DNA from: an uncultured Clostridia bacterium
GTDB taxonomy: Bacteria > Bacillota > Clostridia > TANB77 > CAG-508
Assembly: GCA_934167305.1 (NCBI GenBank)
Contig: CAKPKQ010000003.1
Location: 1 to 64,000 of the forward strand
Reading direction: 5' to 3'
DNA length: 64,000 bases
Shown here: positions 43,712 through 52,678 of the stretch, piece by piece
Layout of the letters: each line of letters starts with the position of its first letter
Numbering within the stretch: the first letter of the stretch is position 1
Notes under the pieces: model-generated
The model's input: the letters and a program-made list of their open reading frames with translations, nothing else
Databases searched by the model: none
What the model was told of the DNA's origin: nothing
Translations under genes and position numbers: made by a program

Positions 43712-45883
43712 ATGTTAATTGAAGTTCCAGAAAAAGTTGCTAAAAAAATAGTAGTAAAAAGAGATGGAAAAAAGGTTGAGTTTGACGGAGCAAAAATTGC
43801 ACTTGCAATTCAAAAAGGATTTGGAGATATTGTAGGAAATGAAAACCCTAAAACCGCTAAATATAATGAAACAGATGTAAATAAAGTATATAGTAAGGTA
43901 TTAGTCAGAATAGAAAAATTAGATTCTGACAAAATAAAAATAGAAGAAATTCAAGACTTGATAGAAGAAGAACTAAAAAATGCAGGCTATCATGATGTAT
44001 ATGGAGCTTTTGCAAGTTATCGTGAAAAAAGAGCACAATCAAGGCAGTTATTTTTTGATGAAAAAAAACAACATAAATTTTTAAAAGCACTAGAAAATCT
44101 GGGTTTAAAATCTGCCAATGTTGAAGAAAATAAGAAAGAAAAAAATAATGATAGCGAAACAACTATGGGAAATATGTTTCAATATGCAAGTACAATTTCA
44201 AGGCAATTTGCAATAACATATTTAATGAAAAAGAAATTTTCAGAAGCACATGAAAATGGAGACATATATATTCATGGAATGAATTTTATTCCTACAGGCA
44301 CCACAAGTTCATGCCAAATAGATATAAGTAAATTATATGATGATGGATTTTATGTAGGAAATAATTACATAAAAGAACCAAATGGAATAATTGCATATTC
44401 AAATTTGGCAACTGTTGCAATACAGGCAAATCAAAATGACCAATATGGTGAGCAAAGTATACCTGCATTTGACTATTATATGGCACCAGGAGTTCTTAAA
44501 ACATTTAAAAAACAATTAAAACAACTTATTTTTGACTACTTAGAGCTAACTGACTTTGATAAATTTATAGCCATAAATGGAATTGAAAGAGAAATAGATA
44601 AAATAAATACTATTGAATTTGAGCCAAGTATATTTGATAAATATTGTAGAGAATCAGAAGAATTAAAAAGAATGTTTAAAATTGCATATAATAAGGCAAT
44701 TGAAAAAACTAAAAAGTTAACAGAACAAGCAATGGAATCATTTATATATGACTTAAATACAATTCATTCAAGAGCAGGAAATAGACTACCATTTTCATGT
44801 ATTAATTTTGGAACAGACACAACACCAGAAGGCAGAATGGTGACAAAATCAATACTAAATGCAATAAATAACGGACTAGGACATGGAGAAGAATGTACTT
44901 TTCCAGTGGCAATTTTTAAAATAAAAAATGGTACAAATTATAATGAAAAAGATACAAATTATGACTTACTTGAATTGGCATGTTCAGTTGCAGTGAAAAG
45001 AAAAAATATTAACTTTTCATTTTTAGATGCAGAATTTAATTTGGATAACTATAAACAAGGAGATTATGACACAGAAGTAGCATACACTGGAATAGGTAAT
45101 AGAGTATTAGAGAATATGGTTGACTCAAATAAATCAATATCAGTAGGTAGAGGAATATTATCTACAACATCAATAAATTTACCAAGAATAGGAATAAAAC
45201 ATGGAATTATTTCAAGTGATAAAGCTGATATAAATGGATTTTTTACTGACCTAGAAGAAAAATTAGATTTAGTAAAAGATCAACTGCTAGAAAGATATGA
45301 AATACAATGCAAGAAAAATGTATATAATTTTCCATTTTTATTAGGGCAAAATGTTTGGATAGATAGTGAAAGATTAAAGGATAATGATAATTTAAAAAAG
45401 GCACTAAAACATGGAATTTTAAATATTGGTTTTAGTGGATTAGCAGAATGTTTAAAGGCTTTAACAGGAGAACATCAAGGAGAATCTGAAAATGCTCAAA
45501 AATTAGGACTTAAAATAATAGAATTTATGAGAAAAAAATGTGATGAGTATTCTGAAAAATATAATTTGAATTTTAATTTAGTTGCAACACCTAAAGAAGA
45601 AATATCAAATAAATTCATAAAATTAGACCAAGCTATTTATGGAAAACTAAAAGGAATAACAGATAAAAGTCGTTATACAAATTCTTTTCATATTCCAGAA
45701 GGATGTAAAATATCTACTGTAGATAAAATTAAACTAGAATCAAAATATCATAGTTTAACAAATGGAGGACATATTGCAATAGTACAAATAAAAAATGGAA
45801 GCGCAAAAGATATTATGAATGTTATAAAGACTATGCAGGAAAATGGAATTGGGTATGCAAAAATAGTTAATATGGAGAAGTAA
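43712..45883 (+). CDS. NrdD homologue lacking the radical cysteine and glycyl-radical domain
   Basis: The 723-aa protein aligns with anaerobic ribonucleotide reductase: an ATP-cone (about 10-105, IVVKRDGKKVEFDGAKI), the GTTSSCQID segment with Cys201, QNDQYGEQSIPAFDY, INFGTDTTPEGRM and SVGRGILSTTSINLPRIG. Two key parts are missing. The finger-loop motif normally GCRTRV reads GIGNRV, so Ile461 replaces the thiyl-radical Cys. The chain also stops at GIGYAKIVNMEK, before the zinc Cys4 and glycyl-radical (RxxGY) segments. No nrdG activase is nearby. Classical reduction is therefore unlikely; a nucleotide-sensing or partner role is inferred. AAGGAGG precedes ATG; DUF4116 follows after 2 bp. Confidence 0.85.
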   Translation: MLIEVPEKVAKKIVVKRDGKKVEFDGAKIALAIQKGFGDIVGNENPKTAKYNETDVNKVYSKVLVRIEKLDSDKIKIEEIQDLIEEELKNAGYHDVYGAFASYREKRAQSRQLFFDEKKQHKFLKALENLGLKSANVEENKKEKNNDSETTMGNMFQYASTISRQFAITYLMKKKFSEAHENGDIYIHGMNFIPTGTTSSCQIDISKLYDDGFYVGNNYIKEPNGIIAYSNLATVAIQANQNDQYGEQSIPAFDYYMAPGVLKTFKKQLKQLIFDYLELTDFDKFIAINGIEREIDKINTIEFEPSIFDKYCRESEELKRMFKIAYNKAIEKTKKLTEQAMESFIYDLNTIHSRAGNRLPFSCINFGTDTTPEGRMVTKSILNAINNGLGHGEECTFPVAIFKIKNGTNYNEKDTNYDLLELACSVAVKRKNINFSFLDAEFNLDNYKQGDYDTEVAYTGIGNRVLENMVDSNKSISVGRGILSTTSINLPRIGIKHGIISSDKADINGFFTDLEEKLDLVKDQLLERYEIQCKKNVYNFPFLLGQNVWIDSERLKDNDNLKKALKHGILNIGFSGLAECLKALTGEHQGESENAQKLGLKIIEFMRKKCDEYSEKYNLNFNLVATPKEEISNKFIKLDQAIYGKLKGITDKSRYTNSFHIPEGCKISTVDKIKLESKYHSLTNGGHIAIVQIKNGSAKDIMNVIKTMQENGIGYAKIVNMEK

Positions 45884-45885
45884 AA

Positions 45886-46413
45886 ATGGACGAATTTGAT
45901 GTAAAACAAGCAGATAGCAAAGAATACGTTTTAAATATGGTAAAGCAAGATGGGAAACTATTAGACTTGGCTTCACAAAGGCTACAAGATGATGAAGAAG
46001 TTGTAATGGAGGCAGTTAAACAAAATCCAATATCTTTGGAGTTTGCAAGTAATAGATTGAAAAATAATGAACAAATAGTAATGGAATCAGTTTCGAGAGT
46101 TGGATGGACAGCTTGTTATGCAAGCGAAAAACTAAGAGCCAATAAAGAAATTATGCTACCAGGATTAAAAATAGATGGTCAAATATTATATTATGTATCA
46201 AAAGAATTAAGAGATGACAAAGAAGCTGTTTTAGCAGCTGTAACAAATAAAGGGTTAATATTAAAATATGCAAGTAATAGATTAAGAAGAGATAAAGAAA
46301 TTGTGTTAGCGGCAATAAAACAAGATAAAAGGGCAAAGGAATATATTGCATCAGAAGAACTAAAAAATGATGAAGATATACAATTGATATTAAATCCACC
46401 TCAAGAAAATTAG
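45886..46413 (+). CDS. DUF4116 repeat protein
   Basis: The 175-aa protein is built of about six repeats of 22-26 residues with the pattern D-K-E-x-V-L-A-A-V-x-x-x-G-x-x-L-x-Y-A-S-x-x-L-R, the DUF4116 type, expected to form a helical solenoid. No membrane span or signal. Its ATG is 2 bp after the stop of the NrdD-like gene, and its ribosome site (ATGGAGAAG) lies inside that gene, so the two are translationally coupled. Function unknown; protein binding is the usual role of such solenoids. Confidence 0.8.
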   Translation: MDEFDVKQADSKEYVLNMVKQDGKLLDLASQRLQDDEEVVMEAVKQNPISLEFASNRLKNNEQIVMESVSRVGWTACYASEKLRANKEIMLPGLKIDGQILYYVSKELRDDKEAVLAAVTNKGLILKYASNRLRRDKEIVLAAIKQDKRAKEYIASEELKNDEDIQLILNPPQEN

Positions 46414-46551
46414 TCATTATTATTTAAATCCTCCATTAGTGTTTTTATATCTGTATAACCATCATATACACAAATGCAACACAAAAATAAAATTCAAAGA
46501 AAATAGAATATTTTAAATAAAAACATCAAACAATAAGTAATGGTGATTTAA

Positions 46552-46797
46552 ATGAAAATATCGTGGCTTAAATATGAACAAGATAAGAGAAGTTTTCGAT
46601 TACCAGAAACTTTAGGGTTTGATGTTTTTTATTTATCAGATTTAGAACAAACAGATAATAAAATGAAAGAGTTAATAAAAAATAATTATGACACAATTGT
46701 TATTTCAAATGAAGTTGCTGGGTTTTCAGAAGATATTATAAAAAAATATCAAAAAAGTAAAGATATAAAAATAGTAATTTCTTTAGACAAAGACTAA
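46552..46797 (+). CDS. Small alpha/beta protein of unknown function (81 aa)
   Basis: The protein starts MKISWLKYEQDKRSFRLPET. It has alternating strand-helix segments ending KIVISLDKD and loosely recalls the Rossmann-like small subunit F of V-type ATPases (FRL near the N-terminus, a DTIVIS strand), but no other ATPase genes are present. It lies 12 bp before the YyaC-type gene, so a sporulation link is possible. The ribosome site is weak (TGGTGA). Confidence 0.6.
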   Translation: MKISWLKYEQDKRSFRLPETLGFDVFYLSDLEQTDNKMKELIKNNYDTIVISNEVAGFSEDIIKKYQKSKDIKIVISLDKD

Positions 46798-46809
46798 TAA
46801 AAATAGAGT

Positions 46810-47250
46810 ATGAAAAAAATGAGCTATACTTTTGTATGTATTGGGACAAATAAAATAATATCAGATTCATTTGGACCTAGAGTTGGTAATAAACTTAAAA
46901 AGGTCTTTTACTTAAGCCCAGAAATAAATGTTTATGGAACAATGAAAAATCCAATACATTTAAAAAATGCTATGTTATTTTTAGATGAAATAAAAAATGA
47001 AAAACAAATTATTTTAATAGATTCAGCTATTGGAAAAAAAGAAGAAATTGGAAATACTTATGTTAATAGAGGTGGCACAGAAATAGGAAAGGCTTTTAAT
47101 AAAAGTATATATTTTCCGGCTAATTTAAATATAAAAACTGTAATTGGATCAAAAGAATATATGCCCAATTATTCAATTAATCAAATAGAAAAAATAGCAG
47201 ATGATATTGCAATTAAAATTGCTAATATTGTTTTAAATTTACCTGTATAA
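46810..47250 (+). CDS. yyaC: Spore protease YyaC family protein
   Basis: The 146-aa protein shows the YyaC pattern: FVCIGTNKIISDSFGPRVG at the N-terminus (usual form IGTDRSTGDSLGP), a central ILIDSAIGKKEEIG and IYFPANL. YyaC is related to the germination protease Gpr and is made in sporulating cells; its substrate is not known. A second ATG at 46819 is possible as the start. It fits with spoVM, spo0A and the SpoIVF-like genes in this window. Confidence 0.82.
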   Translation: MKKMSYTFVCIGTNKIISDSFGPRVGNKLKKVFYLSPEINVYGTMKNPIHLKNAMLFLDEIKNEKQIILIDSAIGKKEEIGNTYVNRGGTEIGKAFNKSIYFPANLNIKTVIGSKEYMPNYSINQIEKIADDIAIKIANIVLNLPV

Positions 47251-47304
47251 AAAAATATAATTTGGAAAAAATTGAGTTATAAACATAAGAAAGGAAAGAG
47301 AAAG

Positions 47305-47652
47305 ATGAATACAGGTAATTTAAAAAATATTGTGGTGTTAAAGGACTTGCCATCTAATTTAATTGAAGAGGCAATAGTTGTGTTAAAGGAAAATCAAAAA
47401 ATACCCAAATTAGAGCCTGCATCAAAAGATAAAAAAGAAAATGAATCTGATATGAAAAAAAATTCAAAAGATTATATAGTAAAAGAAGCGCAAATGTTAA
47501 TTGCAGATTATATTTCAAGGGTTGAAAATAAAAATAAAAAAGAAAATCAATCAATACAAAAACTAAATAAAAAATGCAAATGGTTAAAATCTGTAAATCA
47601 AGCATTGTTGGTTAGTTTAGTAATTAGTATTTTAATAAATTTTATATTTTAA
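47305..47652 (+). CDS. Tail-anchored protein of unknown function (115 aa)
   Basis: The start at 47305 follows AAAGGAAAG; an upstream in-frame TTG lacks a ribosome site. The protein is Lys/Glu/Asn-rich with likely coiled coil (about 45-90) and ends with a single hydrophobic helix, ALLVSLVISILINFIF, so it should be anchored by its C-terminus. I do not recognise the family. It sits between the YyaC-type gene and the SpoIVFA-like gene. Confidence 0.65.
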   Translation: MNTGNLKNIVVLKDLPSNLIEEAIVVLKENQKIPKLEPASKDKKENESDMKKNSKDYIVKEAQMLIADYISRVENKNKKENQSIQKLNKKCKWLKSVNQALLVSLVISILINFIF

Positions 47653-47717
47653 GAATAAAACATTTCTTCCTCACATATAAATGAAACATAAAACTACAAA
47701 GGAAGAGGTGTATTTTT

Positions 47718-48674
47718 TTGGAAAGAGTTTTATCACAAGAAGAAAGAATAAGAAGAGCTGAAGAAATATATTACCGCAGAAAATTAAATAATAGTGATGT
47801 AAGAATGCCTAGTTCTCAGGTAAGAGATCAAACTGAAAAAAGGCAGTTTTCATTATATAGGAAAATGGCTATACAGGTACTTTTATGTATATTAATTTAT
47901 TTGGGTTTTTCATTAATTAAAGAAGCAAATTATTTATTTTCTGAAAGTATTATAAATAAAACGAAAGAATTTTTAAATTATGATATTAATTTTGAAGTAA
48001 TATCTTCAAATATAAATGAATTTTGGAAAAATAATAAAGATAAATTTAATATTTTTGTTAATGATGAACAACCAAATACAGAAAATACAAATAATCAAGA
48101 AACAAATACTGAAACTACTAATGAAGAAACGCAAAATAACGAAAGTGAGCAAAATACTAATGCAGAAAATAATACAAATGAGAATAATGAAACTACAGGA
48201 ATAGGTGGGTCAAGCACTACAGAAGATGATCAAGCTGATGAATCAACTAAGAAAAGCCAAATGGAGTTGGATGCAGAATACATAAAAAATAATTTTAGTA
48301 TGCAACTACCAGTGAAAGCAAAAGTTACATCAGGTTATGGAAAAAGAGAAGCTGATAAAATTGTTTCTGCAGATCATTATGGTATAGATTTAGGAGTAGT
48401 TGTAGGTACAACTGTATTAGCAGCAATGGAAGGAACTGTTACATTAGTATCAGATGAGGGAGAATATGGAACTCATGTGAAAATTGTGAATAAAGATGTA
48501 ACTACAATTTATGCTCATTGCAGTAAGATTTTAGTAAAAAAAGGTGAGAAAGTAACAAAAGGGCAAAAGATTGCTTTATCAGGAAATACAGGAAAGACTA
48601 CAGGTCCTCATTTACATTTTGAAATTAGAAGAGGTGAAAGGTCGGTTGATCCAGCATTAGTACTAAATTTTTAA
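47718..48674 (+). CDS. M23 peptidase-domain membrane protein (SpoIVFA-like)
   Basis: The 318-aa protein starts at TTG 47718, downstream of GGAAGAGGTG. It has a basic N-terminus, one membrane helix (about 50-70), a low-complexity Asn/Thr/Glu linker (about 115-180) and a C-terminal M23 domain with HYGIDLGV, YAHCSKIL and HLHFEIRRG. The domain keeps the zinc ligands. Gene order with a SpoIVFB-like metalloprotease next suggests the SpoIVFA role: regulating SpoIVFB on the forespore membrane. Confidence 0.8.
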   Translation: MERVLSQEERIRRAEEIYYRRKLNNSDVRMPSSQVRDQTEKRQFSLYRKMAIQVLLCILIYLGFSLIKEANYLFSESIINKTKEFLNYDINFEVISSNINEFWKNNKDKFNIFVNDEQPNTENTNNQETNTETTNEETQNNESEQNTNAENNTNENNETTGIGGSSTTEDDQADESTKKSQMELDAEYIKNNFSMQLPVKAKVTSGYGKREADKIVSADHYGIDLGVVVGTTVLAAMEGTVTLVSDEGEYGTHVKIVNKDVTTIYAHCSKILVKKGEKVTKGQKIALSGNTGKTTGPHLHFEIRRGERSVDPALVLNF

Positions 48675-48721
48675 AATAATCAGCATCTTACGTTGTCAAA
48701 ACTTGCATTAAAAATCTAAAA

Positions 48722-48890
48722 GTTGGACTGATGAAATATAATACTTTTTGTAGTGACGGCTGTGGGGACCAGCGAATTAGAAGGCGTTACTAAATTTTTT
48801 CAAATCATTAGAAATGTTTGCAAAAAATTGTTGTTACGCCTTCTTATGAAGTAGGGATGGAACGGAAAAAAGTATTATATCTCATCAATA
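48722..48890. repeat. Large imperfect palindrome between spoIVFA- and spoIVFB-like genes
   Basis: The outer arms 48730-48749 and 48867-48886 match at 19 of 20 positions (GATGAAATATAATACTTTTT); the inner arms AGAAGGCGTTAC (48779-48790) and GTTACGCCTTCT (48833-48844) match at 11 of 12; an apical AATTTTTTC/GCAAAAAATT stem follows. An unpaired GC-richer segment includes a GCTG-TGGGGAC-CAGC hairpin. It could be a structured leader RNA of the SpoIVFB gene or an inserted element. No terminator T-run follows. Confidence 0.55.
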
Positions 48891-48915
48891 AAAATTTAAT
48901 ATAAAGAGGAAAAAG

Positions 48916-49585
48916 ATGAGTATAAAAGTTGATTTAAAAATTTTTTTATTTGCAATTGTATTTTGGTTTACTAAGCAAATAAAAATATATGCAATATTAA
49001 TGATATTAGGGTTAATACATGAACTTGGGCACATGATATGTGGAATATGTTTAGGACTAAAACCAAGTAGTATAAAAATAACACCAGTAGGTTTTCAAAT
49101 ATTGTTTAAAAATTGTGTACAAGACTATAATAAAAAAATAAAAAAAGGTAATGAAGTATGCATAAAAAAAATAGCAATTGCATTTGCAGGACCATTAGTT
49201 AATATGTTTATTGCAATAATTGCTTTTTTTATGCCAAAAAACATATTAATACAAAAAGAACTATTGGTATATGCAAACTTATTACTTGCAATATTTAATT
49301 TACTTCCAATATATCCTTTAGATGGAGGAAGAATTTTAAAAGAAATAATAACAATTAAAAGACGGAAGAAAAAATGCTTATGAGGAAATTAATTATATTT
49401 CTAAGATAACAGTGGTAGTACTTACAATAATTACGTCAATTATAATTTTAAAAATACATAACATTGCTATTTTAATTATACTAGCATATTTGTGGTACCT
49501 AACCATAAAAAATGAAAAAGAATATAAAATAAAAAGAAGAATTATAAATGTAATGGAAAAGTGCCGTAATGTTAAAAGTAGTTGA
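48916..49585 (+). pseudogene. spoIVFB: SpoIVFB-like M50 site-2 metalloprotease with a one-base frameshift
   Basis: The first frame has the zinc motif IHELGHMICG (about residues 36-45), several membrane spans and NLLPIYPLDGGRILKE with the third metal ligand Asp, then shifts in an AAAA run at 49357-49360 and stops at 49383. The second frame continues from 49361 with DGRKNAYEEINYISKI and two further membrane spans to 49585. Deleting one A restores a single protein of about 222 residues. SpoIVFB cleaves pro-sigmaK in sporulation. The catalytic residues lie before the shift, so a truncated but partly functional enzyme or an assembly error is possible. Confidence 0.75.
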
Positions 49586-49665
49586 CAAAATTCCAATTAA
49601 AGTTGCTAGACTTTTTGAAGAAAATATTGTATCATAAAATCGTAAAAATATTTGGAGGATTAAAT

Positions 49666-50199
49666 ATGAAATTTGAAGAAAAATTAATTAAATTAAGAAA
49701 AGAAAATTTACTATCACAAGAAGAACTAGCAGAAAAATTGAATGTTACAAGACAAACAATATCTAAATGGGAACTTGGACAATCAAAACCTGATATTGAA
49801 AAACTTAAAGAGATTAGCTCACTTTTTAAAGTAAGTATAGAACAATTAACAGATGATAATAATACTGAAATAAATAAAAAGATTAAAGAAAAAGATAATT
49901 CAAAAGTTGCAAAAATTATTATAACAATAACTGTAATTGCTGTTGTTATTATAATAACATTAATAGTGGCTTTCGTTTATCAAAGAATTTTTAAAACATT
50001 TGATGGCTTTATAGATGATACAAAAGATATTATGAATTCTACAATACAAACACAAAAAGACATGATGAATACATTTAATGATATGAGAGAAAATGTTTTA
50101 GAACAACAAAATAATACTAAAAGTAATATGGATGATCAGATGGAAGAAATGATGGAACGATATAAAAATATGCAAAACAAAATGAATGAATTACTATAA
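49666..50199 (+). CDS. XRE-family regulator with membrane helix
   Basis: The start at 49666 follows TTTGGAGG. The 177-aa protein has an N-terminal HTH_XRE domain (about 5-60, SQEELAEKLNVTRQTISKWE), a linker, one membrane helix (about 82-104) and a C-terminal Met/Asn-rich coiled coil. Membrane-bound XRE proteins of this type are common in Firmicutes; the target is unknown. It may form a unit with the LemA and DUF3137 genes downstream. Confidence 0.85.
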   Translation: MKFEEKLIKLRKENLLSQEELAEKLNVTRQTISKWELGQSKPDIEKLKEISSLFKVSIEQLTDDNNTEINKKIKEKDNSKVAKIIITITVIAVVIIITLIVAFVYQRIFKTFDGFIDDTKDIMNSTIQTQKDMMNTFNDMRENVLEQQNNTKSNMDDQMEEMMERYKNMQNKMNELL

Positions 50200-50280
50200 A
50201 TAAAGAATAAAAGGTATTGAAAATGTAAAAAAAGAAATGTAAAATTATATAAATAGAATTCAATCAAAAGGGGAATAAAT

Positions 50281-50823
50281 ATGGAAATAATAGTCATTTT
50301 ATTTATAGTTTTAGTAATATTATTGTCTGTTTTAAAAATGTATAATGATTTTATAAAACTAAAAAACAAAATAAAGCAATCTGAATCTGGAATAGATGTA
50401 TATTTAAACCAGAGATTTGACTTAATACCAAATTTAGTTGAATGTGTAAAATCATATACAAAATATGAAACAGAAACATTAGATAAAATTGTAGAACTAA
50501 GAAATTCATATAATCAAAATAATGGTTTGGATTTGGAAAAGGCAACAGAACTTAACAACAATATTAATAAGATTTTAGTTGTTGCAGAAAATTACCCAGA
50601 GCTTAAATCAAGTGAACAATATTTGAATTTACAAAAAAACTTAAGTAAAGTTGAAAGCCAACTTCAAGCTGCAAGAAGAATTTATAATAATGATGTAACA
50701 AATTATAATACAAAAATAGACACTGTTCCAGCAAATATAATTGCGGCAATATTTGGATTTAAAAAGGCAGACCTATTTCAAATTGAAGAATATAAAAAAG
50801 AAAATATTAATATAGAATTATAG
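50281..50823 (+). CDS. LemA family protein
   Basis: A 180-aa protein with an N-terminal membrane helix (1-19) and the LemA helical core: KQSESGIDVYLNQRFDLIPNL and a Q-L-Q-A-A-R-R-x-Y-N-N-D-V motif near residue 135. LemA proteins face the outside or cytoplasm depending on species; role unknown. Ten bp before a DUF3137 gene, the usual partner. Confidence 0.93.
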   Translation: MEIIVILFIVLVILLSVLKMYNDFIKLKNKIKQSESGIDVYLNQRFDLIPNLVECVKSYTKYETETLDKIVELRNSYNQNNGLDLEKATELNNNINKILVVAENYPELKSSEQYLNLQKNLSKVESQLQAARRIYNNDVTNYNTKIDTVPANIIAAIFGFKKADLFQIEEYKKENINIEL

Positions 50824-50832
50824 GACAATAAT

Positions 50833-51786
50833 ATGAAAGATTTTGAAGATTTATATAATGAATTAATAAATAAAAATGAGAGTGAACTATCAAAATTATG
50901 GGAAGAAACTAAAAAAGAAAAAATAAAAAGAATAACATTAATATTAGTATTAATTGCTATAGTTGATATAGCAATTATATTTGTTATGAGTAGCCAAATT
51001 CATAGTGTTGAAAATACTGAATTTTGCATTATGGTTATATCACCGATAATATTTTGTGATGTGATTATAGCTACAATTATAAGCATTCTTATGAGAGGTA
51101 AAGCAGTAAATTATAACTCTGCATATAAAGAAAATATATTGGAGAAATTGATAAAAAATTTTTTTGATGAAGTTGATTATATTCCTAAAAAGGGAATGCC
51201 AGCAGGTATATATGATGAAGGGAAATATAATGAATATTACAATAGATATTACTCAGACGATTATGTAGATGCCAAGCTGGATAATAAATATGATATGAAA
51301 ATGGCAGAAGTACATACAGTTTATGAATCTACACATACTGATAGTGATGGACACACTCATACAGATAGGGTAACTAAATTCCATGGATTATTTGTAAAAA
51401 TAAAAATGGACAAGTCAATAAAAAATAATTTGATTATAAAACAAGATAAATCAATTAGAAAAAAAGAAAAACTAGAAATGGACTCAACAGAATTTGAAAA
51501 ACTTTTTGATGTAAGCTCAGAAGACAACATAATTGGAATGCAAATATTAACTCATGATGTTATGGAACTTTTAATAGATTATAGAAAATATCTAAAACGT
51601 CCTTTTGATATTTGTATTTATGAAGATACAATTTATATAAGAATACACTGTGGAACCATGTTTGAGGCAAAAATAAATTCAAAAACATTTGTTGATAAAG
51701 AACAGACAGAACAATATTATAATATGCTAAGATTTGTATATAAATTAGCAAAAGAAGTTATTAAAATGAGTGATGGGGATTTTTAA
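50833..51786 (+). CDS. DUF3137 domain membrane protein
   Basis: The 317-aa protein has two membrane helices (about 33-53 and 65-90) and a DUF3137 domain with FHGLFVKIKM and a late FDICIYEDTIYIRIHCG strand pair. In many Firmicutes it is encoded next to LemA, as here; the two probably work together at the membrane. A His/Asp/Thr-rich insert (THTDSDGHTHTD, about 172-183) could bind metal. No good ribosome site is visible apart from ATAGGAC. Confidence 0.82.
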   Translation: MKDFEDLYNELINKNESELSKLWEETKKEKIKRITLILVLIAIVDIAIIFVMSSQIHSVENTEFCIMVISPIIFCDVIIATIISILMRGKAVNYNSAYKENILEKLIKNFFDEVDYIPKKGMPAGIYDEGKYNEYYNRYYSDDYVDAKLDNKYDMKMAEVHTVYESTHTDSDGHTHTDRVTKFHGLFVKIKMDKSIKNNLIIKQDKSIRKKEKLEMDSTEFEKLFDVSSEDNIIGMQILTHDVMELLIDYRKYLKRPFDICIYEDTIYIRIHCGTMFEAKINSKTFVDKEQTEQYYNMLRFVYKLAKEVIKMSDGDF

Positions 51787-51810
51787 AGTGAACATTTTTT
51801 GACAAAACCC

Positions 51811-51839
51811 TTGAAATTAATGGAAAATAATAGTATAAT
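51811..51839 (+). promoter_or_regulatory. Promoter of rpsF-ssb-rpsR
   Basis: TTGAAA (51811-51816), 17-bp spacer, TATAAT (51834-51839). The 70-base leader holds AAGGAA/TTCCTT and TACAA/TTGTA hairpins, perhaps an S6-S18 control element, which I cannot confirm. Confidence 0.75.
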
Positions 51840-51913
51840 AATAACGTTAAAAAGGAAAATATTCCTTACTTACAATTTAGTTGTAGGTTTTAATCCATGA
51901 GGAGGTGAATATA

Positions 51914-52195
51914 ATGAACAAATACGAAAGTGTTGTCATTATTGATCCAGCTGTAGAAGAAGATAAAGTAAAAGAATTATCTCAAAAATTTACAGACATA
52001 ATCAATAATGATGGTAAAGTAGAAAAAGTTGAAGAACTTGGTAAGAAAAAATTAGCTTATGAAGTAAAGAAAAACAAAGAAGGTTACTATGTTGTTATCA
52101 ACTTTGAAGCAAATCCAAACTTAATTTCTGAACTAGAAAGAAATTACAGAATTATGGATGAAGTAATTAAATTTATTACAGTAAAAGCAGAATAA
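51914..52195 (+). CDS. rpsF: 30S ribosomal protein S6
   Basis: The 93-aa protein begins MNKYESVVIIDPAVEEDKV and carries the S6 ferredoxin-like fold with GKKKLAYEVKKNKEGYYVV. GGAGGTG lies 6 bp before the ATG at 51914; an in-frame ATG at 51905 overlaps it and is rejected. S6 pairs with S18 in the platform. The order rpsF-ssb-rpsR is conserved in Firmicutes. Confidence 0.97.
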   Translation: MNKYESVVIIDPAVEEDKVKELSQKFTDIINNDGKVEKVEELGKKKLAYEVKKNKEGYYVVINFEANPNLISELERNYRIMDEVIKFITVKAE

Positions 52196-52228
52196 TTTAT
52201 TGCAAAAAACAAAATGTGAGGTGTAAAA

Positions 52229-52657
52229 ATGAACAAAGTAATTTTAATGGGGCGCTTAACAAGAGATCCAGAGGTAAGATATACACAAACAAACAACACA
52301 TTAGTAGCTTCTTTCAGTTTAGCTGTAAATCGTAGATTTACTAGACCAGGGGAAGAAAGACAAGCAGATTTCATTAATATAGTAGCATGGAGCAAACTAG
52401 GTGAATTCTGTAGTAAATATTTTAAAAAAGGTCAACAAGTTGGAATAATAGGAAGAATACAAACAAGAACTTGGGATGATGAACAAGGACAAAAACGTTA
52501 TATAACAGAAGTTATAGCAGAAGAAGCATATTTTGCAGATAGCAAAAGAGAAGGAGATGGAGCAAATAATAACTTTGACTCAACCTTCGGTACAATGCCT
52601 TCTACAGACTCTAGTTCTGATTTTGAAATTTCTTCAGGAGATGACCTACCATTTTAA
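52229..52657 (+). CDS. ssb: Single-stranded DNA-binding protein
   Basis: A 142-aa SSB: OB fold from MNKVILMGRLTRDPEVRYTQT to about residue 105, then a short Ser/Asp/Gly-rich linker and the acidic tip DDLPF that recruits replication and repair proteins. It lies between rpsF and rpsR in the usual operon. AAAATGTGAGGTG precedes the start. Confidence 0.97.
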   Translation: MNKVILMGRLTRDPEVRYTQTNNTLVASFSLAVNRRFTRPGEERQADFINIVAWSKLGEFCSKYFKKGQQVGIIGRIQTRTWDDEQGQKRYITEVIAEEAYFADSKREGDGANNNFDSTFGTMPSTDSSSDFEISSGDDLPF

Positions 52658-52678
52658 TTAGAATAGGGGGGAAAGAAA

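Noticed and set aside
43606..47652. A separate glycyl-radical subunit or NrdG activase completing the NrdD-like protein
   Set aside because: No ORF with an RxxGY glycyl-radical motif or a short radical SAM activase is present around the gene.
48850..48870. AGGGATGGAACGG resembles the T-box motif (AGGGTGGNACCGCG)
   Set aside because: No Stem I/specifier layout and no terminator T-run after it; the similarity is partial and the downstream gene is not an aminoacyl-tRNA or amino-acid gene.
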